64,000 nucleotides of DNA from Coenobita brevimanus (GCA_032717465.1 CM064671.1:56805394-56869393); one strand, 5' to 3'; counted from the first letter of the stretch, positions 11,815 through 25,682 are shown. Program-made: numbers and translations. The notes: generated by a model from the sequence alone, not told the origin.

Positions 11815-13180
11815 TCCTATGCAAAGTATCTGGTGATGAAGAACCCTGTGGGCAGCTCAACAATGGATATTAACATTTCCATTCTCCACCGTGGGATCAT
11901 CATGGCCTGTGGTAGGGAACCAATGATCTGGTCCTAAGGGGATGGAAGCATTCTTACTGAGGTGAGCTCCCCAGAAGAGAGCATGTACTTACAAGCTCTG
12001 GCTGTCTGTTTCTGGTGCCACAGTTGCCTGTGCTCCGCATGCCACTTTCAGCAGATGCAAAGATGTAGTTTTTTCACGTGACCTTCTCCGCTACCTAGAG
12101 GCACAGCTGTTGGAGGAATTATGATCATCTGGTGTGGTAAAGGTTGAGTGCCTTTAGAAGAAAATCGATGGAATTTTGACCTCGACCCCGACGTTGTTTC
12201 TGACATTTGACAAATTAACAATGCCTATGTTTGTTTAACTGGCTCGGCTGTTGCTTCCTGTGAATCCATACGTGCCAACCCCAAAGCGTTGTTTCCACTG
12301 TCAGGGGTATGGGCATGTTAGCCGATTTTCCCGTTGTGCACAGGCTGGCCTTCCTGGTGTTTGTCTCCTGTGGTGGACCAAGCCATACCAATGATTACCA
12401 ATGATTGTACAGGGCCCCTTAAATGCCATCACTGTGGAAGTCCTCATGCTGTATCTTCTAGAAATTGTCCAAGATATTGCCTGGAAAAGGAGATCTTAAC
12501 CATTTGTACTGTACATTGAGAGGGTTTCGTTTCCTGTAGCAAAAATGAGAACCCAGACTCTCTTCTTTCAGCCCGGGGTTACTTATGCTTCTGTCCTTTC
12601 TGAAACGCCAGTGCAAAGCTCTGCATCTCAGAGGCAACCTCGACCCATTCCAGTGCCCAGTCCTTCACCTCGTGATTTCCACGATTCTGTCCCCATGGTT
12701 AGTACTGATTGTGAGAATGATGTTTGCCCAACTGCTACCCAGTCTGTTTCTGGCTCCACTGCGGTAGCTGACGGCTTGCACACGTCTGTGGTGGTGGCAG
12801 ATGTCCACATTGAATGGACTCCTTCTCCCGTCTTACCCAGTATGACTGAGGCTCCACCTGTACTTGGCAAATGTCAATGTTGTTTGTCAAAGTCCTCTGA
12901 GCCTGAAAACTGGTCCACCTAAGGTCTCTGTTGTCAACCCTTGTGTCGACCCCTCTCCTGTTCCCTCTGCACTGCAGGCTGAGGAATCCAGCCAGGTGAC
13001 AACTGAAGCTGATGGTTCACCTCTGGTCAGGTCCCCACCTGGGGATGTTGTTGAAGAACTCGTCGGTGTTTCAGATCTGAAGCATAGGATTTCCTCCTCA
13101 AATGATTCGAGTCCTGTGGACTCTACTTCTACTTCTGAGACTTCTGGTGGGGGCACTGGCTGTCCTACATCTCCATAGGC
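11815..13180 (+). pseudogene. LINE ORF1 with CCHC zinc knuckles (I-like), broken
   Basis: ORF1 proteins of this group bind element RNA. The N-terminal part is visible in fragments (YAKYLVMKNPVG near 11820). The line leading to the knuckles reads LTFDKLTMPMFV, then LLLPVNPYVPTPKRCFHC (about 12200-12300). Zinc knuckle one is CFHCQGYGHVSRF with its last cysteine nearby. The second is CHHCGSPHAVSSRNC (about 12423-12468). A Ser/Pro-rich tail follows, with two overlapping frames (12545-12922 and 12864-13178), so at least one frameshift is present. It is too broken to make a full protein. Confidence 0.75.
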
Positions 13181-13404
13181 AGCCCCCAAGCCATCTTCCA
13201 AACATACTGGTATGCCCATTTCAAGAAGGAGTGTTGTAAAACTTACTTCCTCCTCCTCAAGTTTGCCTTTGGATGGTCAACAGAGGATGCAGGTTTCTGG
13301 TGGCGGGCAGGCTCCTCCAAAGGGCCTTCATAAGCATCAGACCAAACCCATGCGCTTGTCAGGTGTAGTCCCACATTTAATCATCATCCCTCCATTATGA
13401 GTTC

Positions 13405-14525
13405 TATCATTCCAGTGGAATTGTCAGGGTTTACGTGTTAACAATGAGGAACTGTGTCATCTTGCTTCTCAATTTACTCCTCTGTGCATGTACATCCAGG
13501 AGACCATGGTGGGTGATGCTGTTCCATCCGATCCTGCTGGCTACAATGCCTTTTATTCTGATTCTGTGCTGGGCCAAGGAAGTCATGGAGGTGCTGCTAT
13601 CTTCCTTTGCCAGTTTGTTCCATACAGTCACCTGCACATCTCCACTCCCCTGCAGGCTGTAGCTGTCTGAATGTTTTTACATCAGCAGTATACAGTTTGC
13701 AGTCTTTATCTTGCTTCTAGTGCTACTGTTGAAACGGCAGATCTCAAATACCTTATTTGTGGCCTTTCTTCTTTTCTATTACTAGGAAATATGAATGGTC
13801 ACCAATCACTTTGGGGAAACAGTGAGGCCAACCCTCGGGGTGTCATGCTGGCATCTTTAGTGGAAGATGAGGGGTTAGGCATCTTCAGCTCCAATAAAAA
13901 GACTTATTTCCATAGCCAGACTGGAACTTTTACTGCACATGATTTGTCCTTATGCTCAGCTGATACTGCTTTAGATTTCACCTGGGATGTGTTGCCAGAT
14001 CTGTATGGCAGTGACCATTTTCTGTTACTTTTAACTGCTAGTGCAGGTGGACCACAGCCTCGTCTTCCTCGCCAGCTTCTGGATAAGGCTCACTGGCCAC
14101 TTTTCGGGGAATTAAGTTCCATTGCCCTTTCTGTCAGTGAGTTTAATTGTCTTACTGAAGCGGTGTCTTATCTTGCTGATGTGTTGCACTCCACAACTCT
14201 ATTATCTATTCCAAGAATCAAGGGTCAATTTCCTAAATGTCCCGTTCCTTGGTGGAACTCTGAGTGCAGTTCCATAGTGAAAGCCAAACAAGTCGCCTTC
14301 TCTCAACTTCATCGTCATTGTGGGAGTCCTCAGTATTTGATGGTGTATCAGAGGGCACAAGCTCATATGACGTGGGTTTTAAAGGAGGCCAGGCGTTCAT
14401 CCCAGAAGGGTTATATTTCCTCCATCAGTTCGAGGACTTCCATCACTCAGGTGTGGAACTGGGTAAGGAAAATTTCAGGAAAATTAACTGTTCCTTCCCC
14501 TCCTGTTTTGTCTGCAGCAGGTGGA
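13405..14525 (+). pseudogene. LINE ORF2 endonuclease domain (I-like), broken
   Basis: This is an apurinic/apyrimidinic-type endonuclease that nicks the target DNA. It opens with FQWNCQGLR and continues through LCMYIQETMVGD to a stop at 13668-13670. The frame resumes at 13671 with a 303-codon open stretch carrying the usual GDFN-H motif as GNMNGHQSLWGN (the metal-binding Asp is Asn here) and the catalytic GSDHF near residue 116. After VPWWNSEC it runs into the RT linker (VWNWVRKISGK) and then hits the foreign segment at 14535. The early stop and Asp-to-Asn change mark it as inactive. Confidence 0.8.
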
Positions 14526-14526
14526 A

Positions 14527-15345
14527 TTACCTATCGTTTGATGTCTTGGGGTATATCATACCCCGGATTACCAATCGTGTGAGAGCCATTGGGGTACATT
14601 ATACCCCAGATTACCTATCGTGTGATGTCTTGGGGTATGTCATGCCCCAGATTCTGGACGAGAGTCTTATGCATGTTCCTTTTTGGCATGGTTCTGAACT
14701 CCAGGGACAATCAATGCATGATGTCACCTACAACAAAATGCAGATGAGGTCAACCTTATGGACCACATCACCTGTCATGATGAAGTCCCTTTTGTTTTTG
14801 TGGTGAGCACGCCTAATAAGATCTGCAGTGACTGCACCTAGAGTTTCCAGCTTGTTGGGGTAACTTCTGTCAGGGATTACCATTCCCCATTATACCTGCT
14901 AAATGTGATATTACAAGTAAATATATGCACACTGTCTCAAAACTGACTCCATGGAAAATGACCAAAAAGTTCTGTAATTATTTATTCCTACAATGTTAGG
15001 CCCCCTGCATTTTGTCCTTTTTGATTCATTTAATTTGCAGTACTGTCCTTGGAATCTTACAAATGGACCCGAGAGGCTTTCTACAACAGAAGAACCAGCA
15101 CCATTTTAGTTTCATTTTCCTACGGTTAATTTTGAAATTGAGAAGTGTTCAATTTACTGATACTGCCAAAAATTTGTTAAAATTTTTTTTTTCACTTACA
15201 TTTCACTTTTTTTCTTGCCAGAGTAATGCAAATAAGTTGTATTTTGTGGGTGCTGAAGCATATTTTTATAAATCAATGCAAACTACCATTATTATCTAAT
15301 TAGTTTTGTTAGGGGTATGTCATACCCGGATTACCTATAAGGAGT
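14527..15345. mobile_element. Unidentified insert bounded by a repeated stem-loop motif
   Basis: The segment replaces the expected LINE RT sequence. At its left edge, units of about 42 bp occur three times, each carrying GGGGTAT, a three-base loop, then ATACCCC or a variant (14548, 14591, 14632). A fourth motif lies at the right edge (15312, GGGGTATGTCATACCC followed by GGATTACCTAT). The interior is AT-rich with no recognised protein. The direct repeats at both edges suggest either an element with such termini or a recombination product. The type is unknown. Confidence 0.45.
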
Positions 15346-15370
15346 CCTCATGCCCGTGCACTAGGGTTAA

Positions 15371-15945
15371 CCTGCCCCATCCCGATGTTTTCTGGGCAAT
15401 GGAGTATCCCTAGTGTTACTTTTTGGCCTTTTTCTTTTTTTGGCCATCAAACAGCCGTCTGGTGAGAAACATCGAAAATACTTCCTGAGAAATCGCTCAC
15501 CTGAGGTTTAAAATACTCGATCCAGGTACGAGTACCTCCTTACCTGACTTCCTGGCACCAAAGAAAACGAGTTCTGATAGAGAGCTATTTTAGTTGCAGC
15601 TGGCTCTTAAACAGTATTTATTTATTTACTTGGTACGAATTTATATGTAGTACAAGAGTATATTGGTTTTCAAACAGTAATATAGGCATTATAAGCATTT
15701 TCTCACTTACTAACTCATCATCATTCATGACCTTTTTTTCCCACAGTACCTGATCATCATTTCTGACTTTCTTCCTCTAATGCTATATAAACTTTGTCCT
15801 CCACATTGTCATCGATTGGGGAATCACTCTGGCCCTGAATGTCTTTATTGACCAAGTCACTGGTAACAGGTTCCGAGACATGTTTGTTCTGTAAGGGTGG
15901 AGAGGTTATGTCTGTAAAGTTGTCCCTGAGCCTTGGCATCTGAGA
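15371..15945 (-). mobile_element. piggyBac-derived fragment, right end lost
   Basis: It starts after TTAA at 15367-15370 with CCTGCCCCATCCCG, like the other piggyBac left ends here. It is collinear with the MITE at 23105-23830 (shared AAAGAAAACGAGTTCT, then GGTTTTCAAACAGTAATATAGGC). The minus strand encodes the acidic transposase N-terminus SDSPIDDNVEDKVYIALEEE. It stops without a TTAA at about 15945, where I-like LINE sequence resumes (LRGMAHTTWCADHQ), so its right part was deleted. Confidence 0.7.
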
Positions 15946-16079
15946 GGAATGGCTCATACCACTTGGTGTGCTGACCATCAGACCCTGCTCCTCTTGCATA
16001 GGTCCCTTATTCTTCTGAAACTCGAATATAGGTGTGAGATCTACTCCTCTGCAACACATGCCCATCTCCAGTTGTTTAA
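15946..16079 (+). pseudogene. LINE RT thumb segment (I-like), left half
   Basis: The plus strand reads MAHTTWCADHQTLLLLHRSL, then LKLEYRCEIYSSA, then HLQLF. This is a characteristic post-catalytic RT segment of I-like LINEs. The codon after LQLF is cut by the piggyBac insertion at TTAA 16076-16079 and is completed at 19955. It is the same ORF2 as at 13405 and 19955. Confidence 0.8.
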
Positions 16080-16419
16080 CCCGCCACATCCCGGGAGATT
16101 TTCACCACTGACCCCCCCAATCCTGGCAGATAATTTTTTTTGGTTCAAACCTCCGCTTTTTGTGAGAAACAATCGAAAATCACAAAGAAAGTAGTCATCT
16201 GGGCCTAAACGTGGTCTAAAAACAGGTAAGCCTATGTACACCTGGTACCATATTCTGTGGAGTGCACTACGGATGTCACTTTCTCAATGGTAGAGATTAG
16301 CATGGGAAACCACTCAGAATAGGTAGATATTTATTGACCTGGAACAAAAATAAACATGTAGTACAAGAATAATATTGGTTTTTGTACAAAAAAATGGGAG
16401 AAGTAAACATTGTTCCATT

Positions 16420-17108
16420 GAGCGAGCACAATGAAATCGCCAAAATCGATCACATATGATTCGCTATGACTGTTGTTTCAACATATATTACATTTTCTCA
16501 ACTTACATAATACTCTTCCACTAACATTATACCTGTTTCCACTTTATATAACTGTTATCACATATTTACAGGCCTTACAATTATATTTAGTGTAATATTA
16601 GCACATGTTTACATAGTGAGCGCACTCGCTATGACTGTTGTTTCAACATATATTTCATTTTTTCAACTCTCATAATACTTTTTCACTAACATTATACCCG
16701 TTTCCGCTTTATATAACTGTTATTACATATTTACAGGCCTTATGATTAGCATAATATTAGCACATATTTACATACTGAACGCACTCGCTATGACTGTTGT
16801 TTCTACTTACATTCTCTTTTTCCACTTACATTATACTTTTCCACTAACATTACACCCATTTCCACTTTATGTAACTGTTATCACATATATACAGGCCTTA
16901 TGAGTATATTTGGCTTAATAGTGCATATTTTCAAAGTGAGCGAACTCGCTATGACAAGTGCTTCAACTTACATTCTATTTTTCCACTTACATTATACTTT
17001 TCCACCAACACTATAACGGTTTTTACCTTATATTACTGTTATCACATACTTACAGGCCTTACTATTATAGTGAGCATCAGATTATCACATATTTACATGA
17101 GTTAGAGT
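16420..17108. repeat. About 160-bp tandem repeat x4 inside piggyBac element 2
   Basis: Four units begin near 16420, 16617, 16776 and 16937. They share TCGCTATGACTGTTG or close variants, CACTAACATTATAC and TACAGGCCTTA. They lie between the left terminus and the transposase stop. This parallels the 80-bp repeats of element 1 although the sequences differ. Confidence 0.85.
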
Positions 17109-17130
17109 GTCATATTGCAAGCACACAGTA

Positions 17131-19707
17131 TCAGTAATGCACTAAGGTGTGGTATTCTTTCAAGCAAGGCTTAATGCACAAGCCAATGTTGCAATCCACA
17201 CACTCGCACCTAGTGTCTTTTCTTTGAGTCGTTTGTCTAACTTTCGAGTTACCACAGATGTGACAGCGTCGCTGGGGTCTAGGGTGGTTTGGTTGAGGAG
17301 GGATGGTGCTGGGGAAGTGGCGTGCAGTGAGGCAAAGGGGAGTTTGGGTGGCAGTGGCGGGGCGGGGGCAGTGGTGGGGCCTGTACTCTGCATAGTTCGC
17401 GATGATTTCGCGAGACAGCTCTTTCACAAATCCCTCGAAGGTCTCAGAGGTTCCCGGAGTCATGGCATGAAGTTAGTGGCAGTTCAGAACCGTGATTCTG
17501 TTCTATCGCAACTTCAATGGTCACTGCTCCTCTGAACTGTCTGCTTGCATCTGCCCACCTCTACGACGGGCACTAGCACCCGTCTTGCAGCAAACTCTCA
17601 TCCCTTTTCTGTCCAACTTTCTAATGAAGAGTTAACCGTTACTCCCAGTCCTTCATTTATGCAACAGGTCAACACTGGAACTGTCTCCCTCTGTATTTCC
17701 TGCTAGCTGTGATCTCCAGTCTTTCAAACGCAGTGTACCCAGGCATCACGAAATGATCAGATCTTGAATTTGGCTGTCTCTTGTATTCTGTTTTTCTCTT
17801 GGAAGGAACAGTTATTGTGGGCTCATAGCCTTTGGTTCCTTCTTCCCAGCATAAAAAAAGAGTGGAAGAAGAGCCTTTTGTACCACTTCATCGTGGTCCT
17901 GGCACACTCCACACTGGAAATCATGGAGTCAGACTGGTCTGTTTGCCTCGTGTTGACACTATAGTACAGTGCTGACATCGGTCTTCGAACATGGTGCCTC
18001 CTTTCCCTGCAGTAATCCAGGGAGTCGGTGCTGTGCATCAGGGGGCCGTGTACCGTTGACAGGAGGGAAACTTCCCTGTTTTGGTTCCATATAGTGGAGA
18101 GGAGGTTTTTTGACTTGAAAAAAAAAAAAATCATTCTTGTCAAGTTTCCTCCCAACCTTGACCATATGCCAATGGTTTTTCCTTACTGTGCCACAGACTC
18201 CGGTGTCATGAAGATGGAAGTGCCGAGCAAGAAGGGGGTTAGTGTACCAGCTGTCCAGCTACAAGACGTGACCACTATGAAGATACTCCTCTATCATGTC
18301 TTTACCACAGTCCCAGAGAGTCCAATTCGATCTTCTATTACGTCTGTCTGTGCGCTAGTGTACAAGACCGTCTTGCACATGACCAGTCTTACAGTCACAC
18401 ATAACAATGATCTTGAACCACAAACGGTGTCTCCTGCTGGGTATGTACTGGCAAAAAGAAATATTGCCTCTCCACAACACGAGACTCTTGTTTGTGACAA
18501 GGTCTCGATAAGGATAGAAGGATGAGTGGAACTTTTTATGCAGGTGATCAAACACCAGCCTTATTCTTCTCATTCTATCTGTGTTCTTTGCATTAGCAGG
18601 ATCGTCGACATCATAAAAGTGGAGACGGCTCAGAATTTGCTGAAATCTATTCTGCCCATTACCTTCCCAAAGAAAGGTCTGCTGGATATAGGGTCTGTCG
18701 TCCAGTATCCCAGAATCTGTCTTTTCTGTACAATACCCATGAAAAGAACCAGGGCTAAAAAGATAAACATCTCACCTGTGGTATTTGGGTAGTCATATTG
18801 GAGAGAGTGCCTGCTTCTCATACCTTCACGCTCACTTTCATGGCACTGGCTGCTTGTAAATGAATTGGTTTGCTCTACAATCCGCTCCACAAACTCCTCA
18901 CCAAAGTATAGGTAGAAGAAATCCACCCTGGTGGAGCCTGCATGGATTCCAGGAGCCGTGCAGCTGGACTACCACTCCTCAGTGAAGGGTTTAATGATGG
19001 GAGTGATATCACTCCCATCTTCCCAGTCCCACGACACACTACCATCTCCAGCCTCGTCCCCACCATTGCCTTCCTCTTCCCTCTCCCTTTTCCCTTCCCC
19101 TCTCCCTTCCCTTTCCTTCCTTTCCCCACATTACGGGGCTGTGGAGAGGAAGCGTGGGAATCTTGCGAGGAGAAAGAGGTGCTAGGGTGTGGCTACACCT
19201 CACCTGCCTGCTGACCAGGTGCATCACATGCTTGTGCTGCCTCCCTGCCACCACCACTTTCCCTTTCATCGCTCACTCCCACCACACCACTCTCGCCTTC
19301 CCCACACAAAGCACAAGCCCCATACATGACTTTCCTCCTCGCCACCCGTCCAGCTCCCCACAGCAAAATCCTTTCCCTCCTGAGCCATGAGGTAGCACCT
19401 CGTCCCACGGCTCTGTCCTCGTCCTTGTCCTCATCCTTGCCCTCGCCCTCGCCCTTCCCTTCCTTTAGGGGCTGGAGGGAAATGCATGCACATGGTTGGG
19501 GTCCGGGCTGGCCTTCTCTAGCCTGATGATATGTCACATATCACCGCTTCCTCAGTACTTCCTATCACTGCTGCTCGTCTCATCCACGTGAAGCACGTAG
19601 TCCTTGTCCACCACATCGTCATAGAGTGAGGAATCGCTGTTACCTGTGAAGGCATCAAGGGCGGCTTGAATTTCGGCGTCAGAGAAACCTCGGCACACCA
19701 TGTCCAT
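17131..19707 (-). pseudogene. piggyBac transposase pseudogene (element 2), split by a LINE
   Basis: The minus strand starts at 19707 (MDMVCRGFSDAEIQAALDAF, then the acidic SDSSLYDDVVDKDYV). The middle reads MDFFYLYFGEEFVERIV (18926 onward) and MRRIRLVFDHLH (18573 onward). At the first catalytic site YRDLVTNKSLVLWRG has Asn-Lys where the family has Asp-Glu, so the first catalytic aspartate is lost. TDQSDSMISSVECARTTMKW keeps the later acidic site. The cysteine-rich C-terminus (17262-17131) has CHIC, CVDC, GLCIKPC and EYHT. A LINE fragment at 17503-17860 interrupts it just after KWYKRLFFHSF. Stops and frameshifts occur throughout. Confidence 0.85.
17503..17860 (+). mobile_element. Jockey-like LINE 3' fragment A2, nested in piggyBac element 2
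   Basis: The plus strand encodes the same C-terminal block as copy A1 (the GHCSSELSACIPPP block, then the 3' UTR with CTCTTGGAAGGAACAGTTAT and CCTTTGGTTCCTTCTTCCCA). It ends in a short A run at about 17854-17861. It is heavily 5'-truncated, and transposase sequence resumes on both sides. Confidence 0.85.
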
Positions 19708-19954
19708 ACTGGGTCACTGCTAGCAGGTGAGTGACTGAGACAAGGCCGGATGTGAGTTGCACGGGGTTGGGGAGTGTCCCCGACTGTCGGAGGGTTAAGG
19801 AAGGTGTCCCGCGTCTACGTACCAAAAATCATGTGTGAAATTTGAAAAATGTCCAAATGACGGACCTCGCAATTGCAAAACGTATGGGTACATTATCAGG
19901 TGTCATCGTGACGAATCGTGGAGACGTACCCATACATCATCAGGACACCTCAGA

Positions 19955-20757
19955 TTAATTCTGTGCATCATGCTGGTGTACGTCTGGCAACTGGGGCATT
20001 CAGATCATCCCCGATTTCAAGTTTGTTGGAGGATGCTGGTTGACTGTCCTTGGATTTTTGACACCAGTTATTGATGATGAGGTGTTGGTATCATGGCAGT
20101 CCAAACTCAATTTCTTGTTCCATCATCTCCCAAGATTCCCAATTTTCTGTTTATGACACCCGTCCTAGTTTCCCATAGCCCTTTAGTTACAGGGTCTGGT
20201 CTGTTATGTTAGCCCTCTCTGTTCTGAGACTGTCAGTTTGTCCACATCAGGTGGGTATTTGGCTACTCCTTCGTATGACATTTCGTCGGTCCGTTGTTGG
20301 TAATTAGGGCTCACTTTCCTCTCAGGTGTCCCTCTCTTTTTAGAACATGCCTCCACTCATGAGGGTTCTGTCCCCGTGTGTAGTGACGGGTCTAAGACTG
20401 ATATTAGAGTAAGCTTTGGTGTTGTCTTCCCTTCCTTTAGTAGGGGAGGTAGCCTATGTGGTGTTATTTCATTATATACGGCGGAACTGACTTGACATTG
20501 GGCACTCTCGGCTTACACATGGGTTCCTAATGAATGGTGAGACTCAACCGTACTGTGATGATTGCCTTGTTCCCCTTACTGTCCGTCACTTGCTGGTCGA
20601 GTGTCCGAGTGTGGGAAACCTACGTCAGAGATTCTTGCATAGGCATAAGGGGTCAGCTGGTGCTTACTGTCCCTCCTCGATGCTTGGTGGACCCTCTAAC
20701 GATGTTACTGATATTTTTAGTTTTCTTCAGGAGGCTGGCCTCCTTCCATTTTTATAA
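19955..20757 (+). pseudogene. LINE ORF2 C-terminus with RNase H (I-like), right half
   Basis: Directly after the TTAA the frame reads NSVHHAGVRLATGAFRSSP, finishing the RT thumb. Further on, CSDGSKT and VSFGVVFPSFSRGG with YTAEL (about 20376-20490) are the first part of an RNase H domain, which removes the RNA strand after first-strand synthesis. The final open block from 20530 has the cysteine/histidine pattern CDDCLVPLTVRHLLVECPS, typical of the C-terminus of I-like elements. Several stops separate the pieces. The 3' UTR runs to about 20935. Confidence 0.85.
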
Positions 20758-20938
20758 ATAATTGATATTTTATAAACTATTCTTTAGTTTTTTCGGTGTT
20801 TTATTTCTACTAACGAGTTTTAACTTTATGTTGAATATGCACTTTTTATTTGCTGGGTCTTTTACCTTGTTGTTCGGCGGCATATGACCCTGGCAGTTGC
20901 GCTGCCAGATTTTAATTATGTTCGATTAATCAAAGATT

Positions 20939-20940
20939 AT

Positions 20941-21004
<64 letters not shown>

Positions 21005-21010
21005 ATATAT

Positions 21011-21055
<45 letters not shown>
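20939..21055. repeat. Compound (TC)n(TA)n(TC)n microsatellite
   Basis: A TC run, a TA run interrupted once, then a longer TC run, directly at the 3' end of the I-like LINE. Confidence 0.95.
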
Positions 21056-21059
<4 letters not shown>

Positions 21060-21540
21060 GCTGCTCCATTCTCTGTTTGCCACGTACTCCTTCAAGGAAG
21101 CCCACCACCACATGATTTTTTTTTGTTAACGTTGATGTCTTTGTCAGTTTCATTCAGTATATACATACGAGTAGATATACACACAAACTGGAGAAGTCAG
21201 ATACAGCCTCCATTTATCTCTTCGTTACAACAATTCTTCTCATAACCAAATAAAAACGTCTGGAGATAGCAAGAACTCATTAATAAAACAGGTAACAGGA
21301 TCGAGGTGGCTATCCCGCGTATGAGTATTAACACCTGAGCACAGTATCTTCCCAGCCATCCACATTTCCTTTCATCCATCTTCCCAGTCATCCACTTCAT
21401 TCTCTTTCATCTTTCTTTCCGTGTGATGACATCAGAGCATACCATGTTATCTTGAATATTTCACCAGTGTCATTACCTTCTGATATTTTTTTTAGACATT
21501 CCACATTCCGTTAACCAATACGAAGAAGGGGCCTTGTATC
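21056..21540. other. Anonymous sequence
   Basis: No gene, repeat or conserved motif was recognised. Confidence 0.4.
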
Positions 21541-21557
21541 AATGATTCCAGACCATA

Positions 21558-21737
21558 CAAGGGTTATTAAGGCAGACATTCAGTATTCAGTGTCCCAGAG
21601 CCCGTATTATCGTCTAGTATGGGTCAATAAGACAGACAGTCATATTCAGTGTTCCAGAGCCCGTATTATCGTCCTGAAAGGGTCAATAAGGCAGACAATT
21701 ATTATTCAGTGTGCCAGGGTTCGTATTATCGTCTTAA
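21558..21737. repeat. 58-bp minisatellite x3
   Basis: Three units each contain GGTCAATAAG(G/A)CAGACA or a variant, TATTCAGTGT, CCAGAGCC and GTATTATCGTC. The spacing is about 58 bases. They are more alike in the last 30 bases of the unit than in the first. Confidence 0.85.
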
Positions 21738-21816
21738 CACCTTTTCCTAAGGAGTATATTTTGCTTATTGCACGTTACTATCCTCTCACGTGCCAGTTAA
21801 ATCATCATACCAAAAT

Positions 21817-21945
21817 CCATCCATCCATCCATTGCCAGACGCCATGTATCCCAAACGGGGTGGTCAAGGGTTTAAAGTTAATTGTTTTACAGGGAGGGGC
21901 ATTAATCCTCCACCAACCCCACTTGACACGTAGGGAGTTATGCCA
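21817..21945 (-). mobile_element. SINE-like element with LINE 3' tail, truncated
   Basis: On the minus strand it reads GTGGGGTTGGTGGAGGATTA, CCCCTCCCTGTAAAAC, then CCCCGTTTGGGAT and GGCGTCTGGCAATGG with a GGAT-type tail (CCATCC repeats on the plus strand at 21822). It matches 105-215 of the window. The 5' hairpin module is missing. Confidence 0.7.
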
Positions 21946-22734
21946 ACAGCATCTTACCAAAATACTCATCATAAATAACACACAGAGAGATACTGGCCAG
22001 CTGTATCAAGAAAAATTGCTAAGAAAGTGAAATTAGGGAGCTTCCTTAACAGACGAGAATACGGAACTCAGTCTTTCCAAAATTTCTTTGTTGGATGGAA
22101 CGCCACACAAGAAGATCAAACTTTATTCCAGGGTCTAGCTGGTCCGAGAATCAATAAACACTACAGGTATCTGCTTTAGGCTGAGCTCCAGGTTACCTCT
22201 ATCGTTGTGAGAGATAAAACATCTAAACAAAATGGGTTCCCTGGTCGAACAATCATATTTATTTTAATCATTATTATGAACCACAAGGAGTACATGGGAG
22301 CTATTCTTAATCTGATATCACATGAGATACTTGCTGCAAAAATATAAATAAATATTTGTTAAATAATTATTTGGTTGCATCAGTTTCTCCTTCGGCTTCT
22401 TTGGAAATTATCAGCCTCCCTACTTCATTCTCCTACTATTCCACTCGTACTGTACATCTGAATATGTTGCGCCTACCTAGTACCTTCAGAGTCTCTTCGA
22501 AACTTTTCACTACCCTGTATGTGAAGAATGTTTGTGTTAATATGCAAATGTGTGTCAGGTAAATGGAAATACAGATGCGTACAACATTAAATGGTGGGAG
22601 TTTATGCGTCTGTATGAATGTTGGTCCCTGCTCAGTACGTTATTAGTCGTCTGTATATTCAGCTCTAAAGAGTTCACTTTTATTGGAGGGGGATAATCCA
22701 CAAACCCTAATGAATGAATAAATAAAAAATAAAA
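21946..22734. other. Anonymous sequence
   Basis: AT-rich, with no recognised gene or repeat. Confidence 0.4.
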
Positions 22735-25454
<2,720 letters not shown>

Positions 25455-25682
25455 ATGCTTGAAGGAAGGAATCAAGGGCCTGGAGCCCACAGATTGTTCC
25501 AAGAAAAAAAATAAGATAACAGAGAGCCAGTTTCAAGATCCGTTTATTTCAAGATGCTTAGACACGCTGCTTTTGAAAGACTGGAGATCATAGGCAACGA
25601 GAAACACAGAGAGAGAGAGAGACGATTCCAGAGTTGGCCTGCTGCATATGTGAAAGACTGGGAGTAACGGTTAATTCTTCCC

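Larger units (their letters stand above)
16080..19954 (-). mobile_element. piggyBac-family element 2, complete, inserted in the I-like LINE
   Basis: TTAA duplications flank it at 16076-16079 and 19955-19958. The left end begins CCCGCCACATCCCGGGAG. The right end reads ATACATCATCAGGACACCTCAGA before TTAA and matches the right end of the MITE at 23830. Inside are four tandem repeats of about 160 bp (16420-17108), a broken minus-strand transposase and a LINE fragment (17503-17860). Removing the element and one TTAA joins the LINE reading frame LQLF to NSVHHAGVRLATGAF without a shift, so the boundaries are precise. Confidence 0.9.
11020..20935 (+). mobile_element. I-like LINE (with RNase H), nearly full length, invaded by other elements
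   Basis: The leader starts about 11020, ORF1 spans about 11815-13180 and ORF2 starts about 13405. ORF2 pieces are the endonuclease (to about 14520), a short RT thumb segment (about 15946-16079), then RNase H and a C-terminal zinc-finger-like region (19955-20757). The 3' end is at about 20935 (GATTTTAATTA, then TCGATTAATCAAAG). The RT catalytic core is missing. The inserts are the segment 14535-15345, a piggyBac fragment at 15371-15945 and a whole piggyBac element at 16080-19954. RNase H plus CCHC knuckles place it in the I-like group by family knowledge. Confidence 0.8.
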
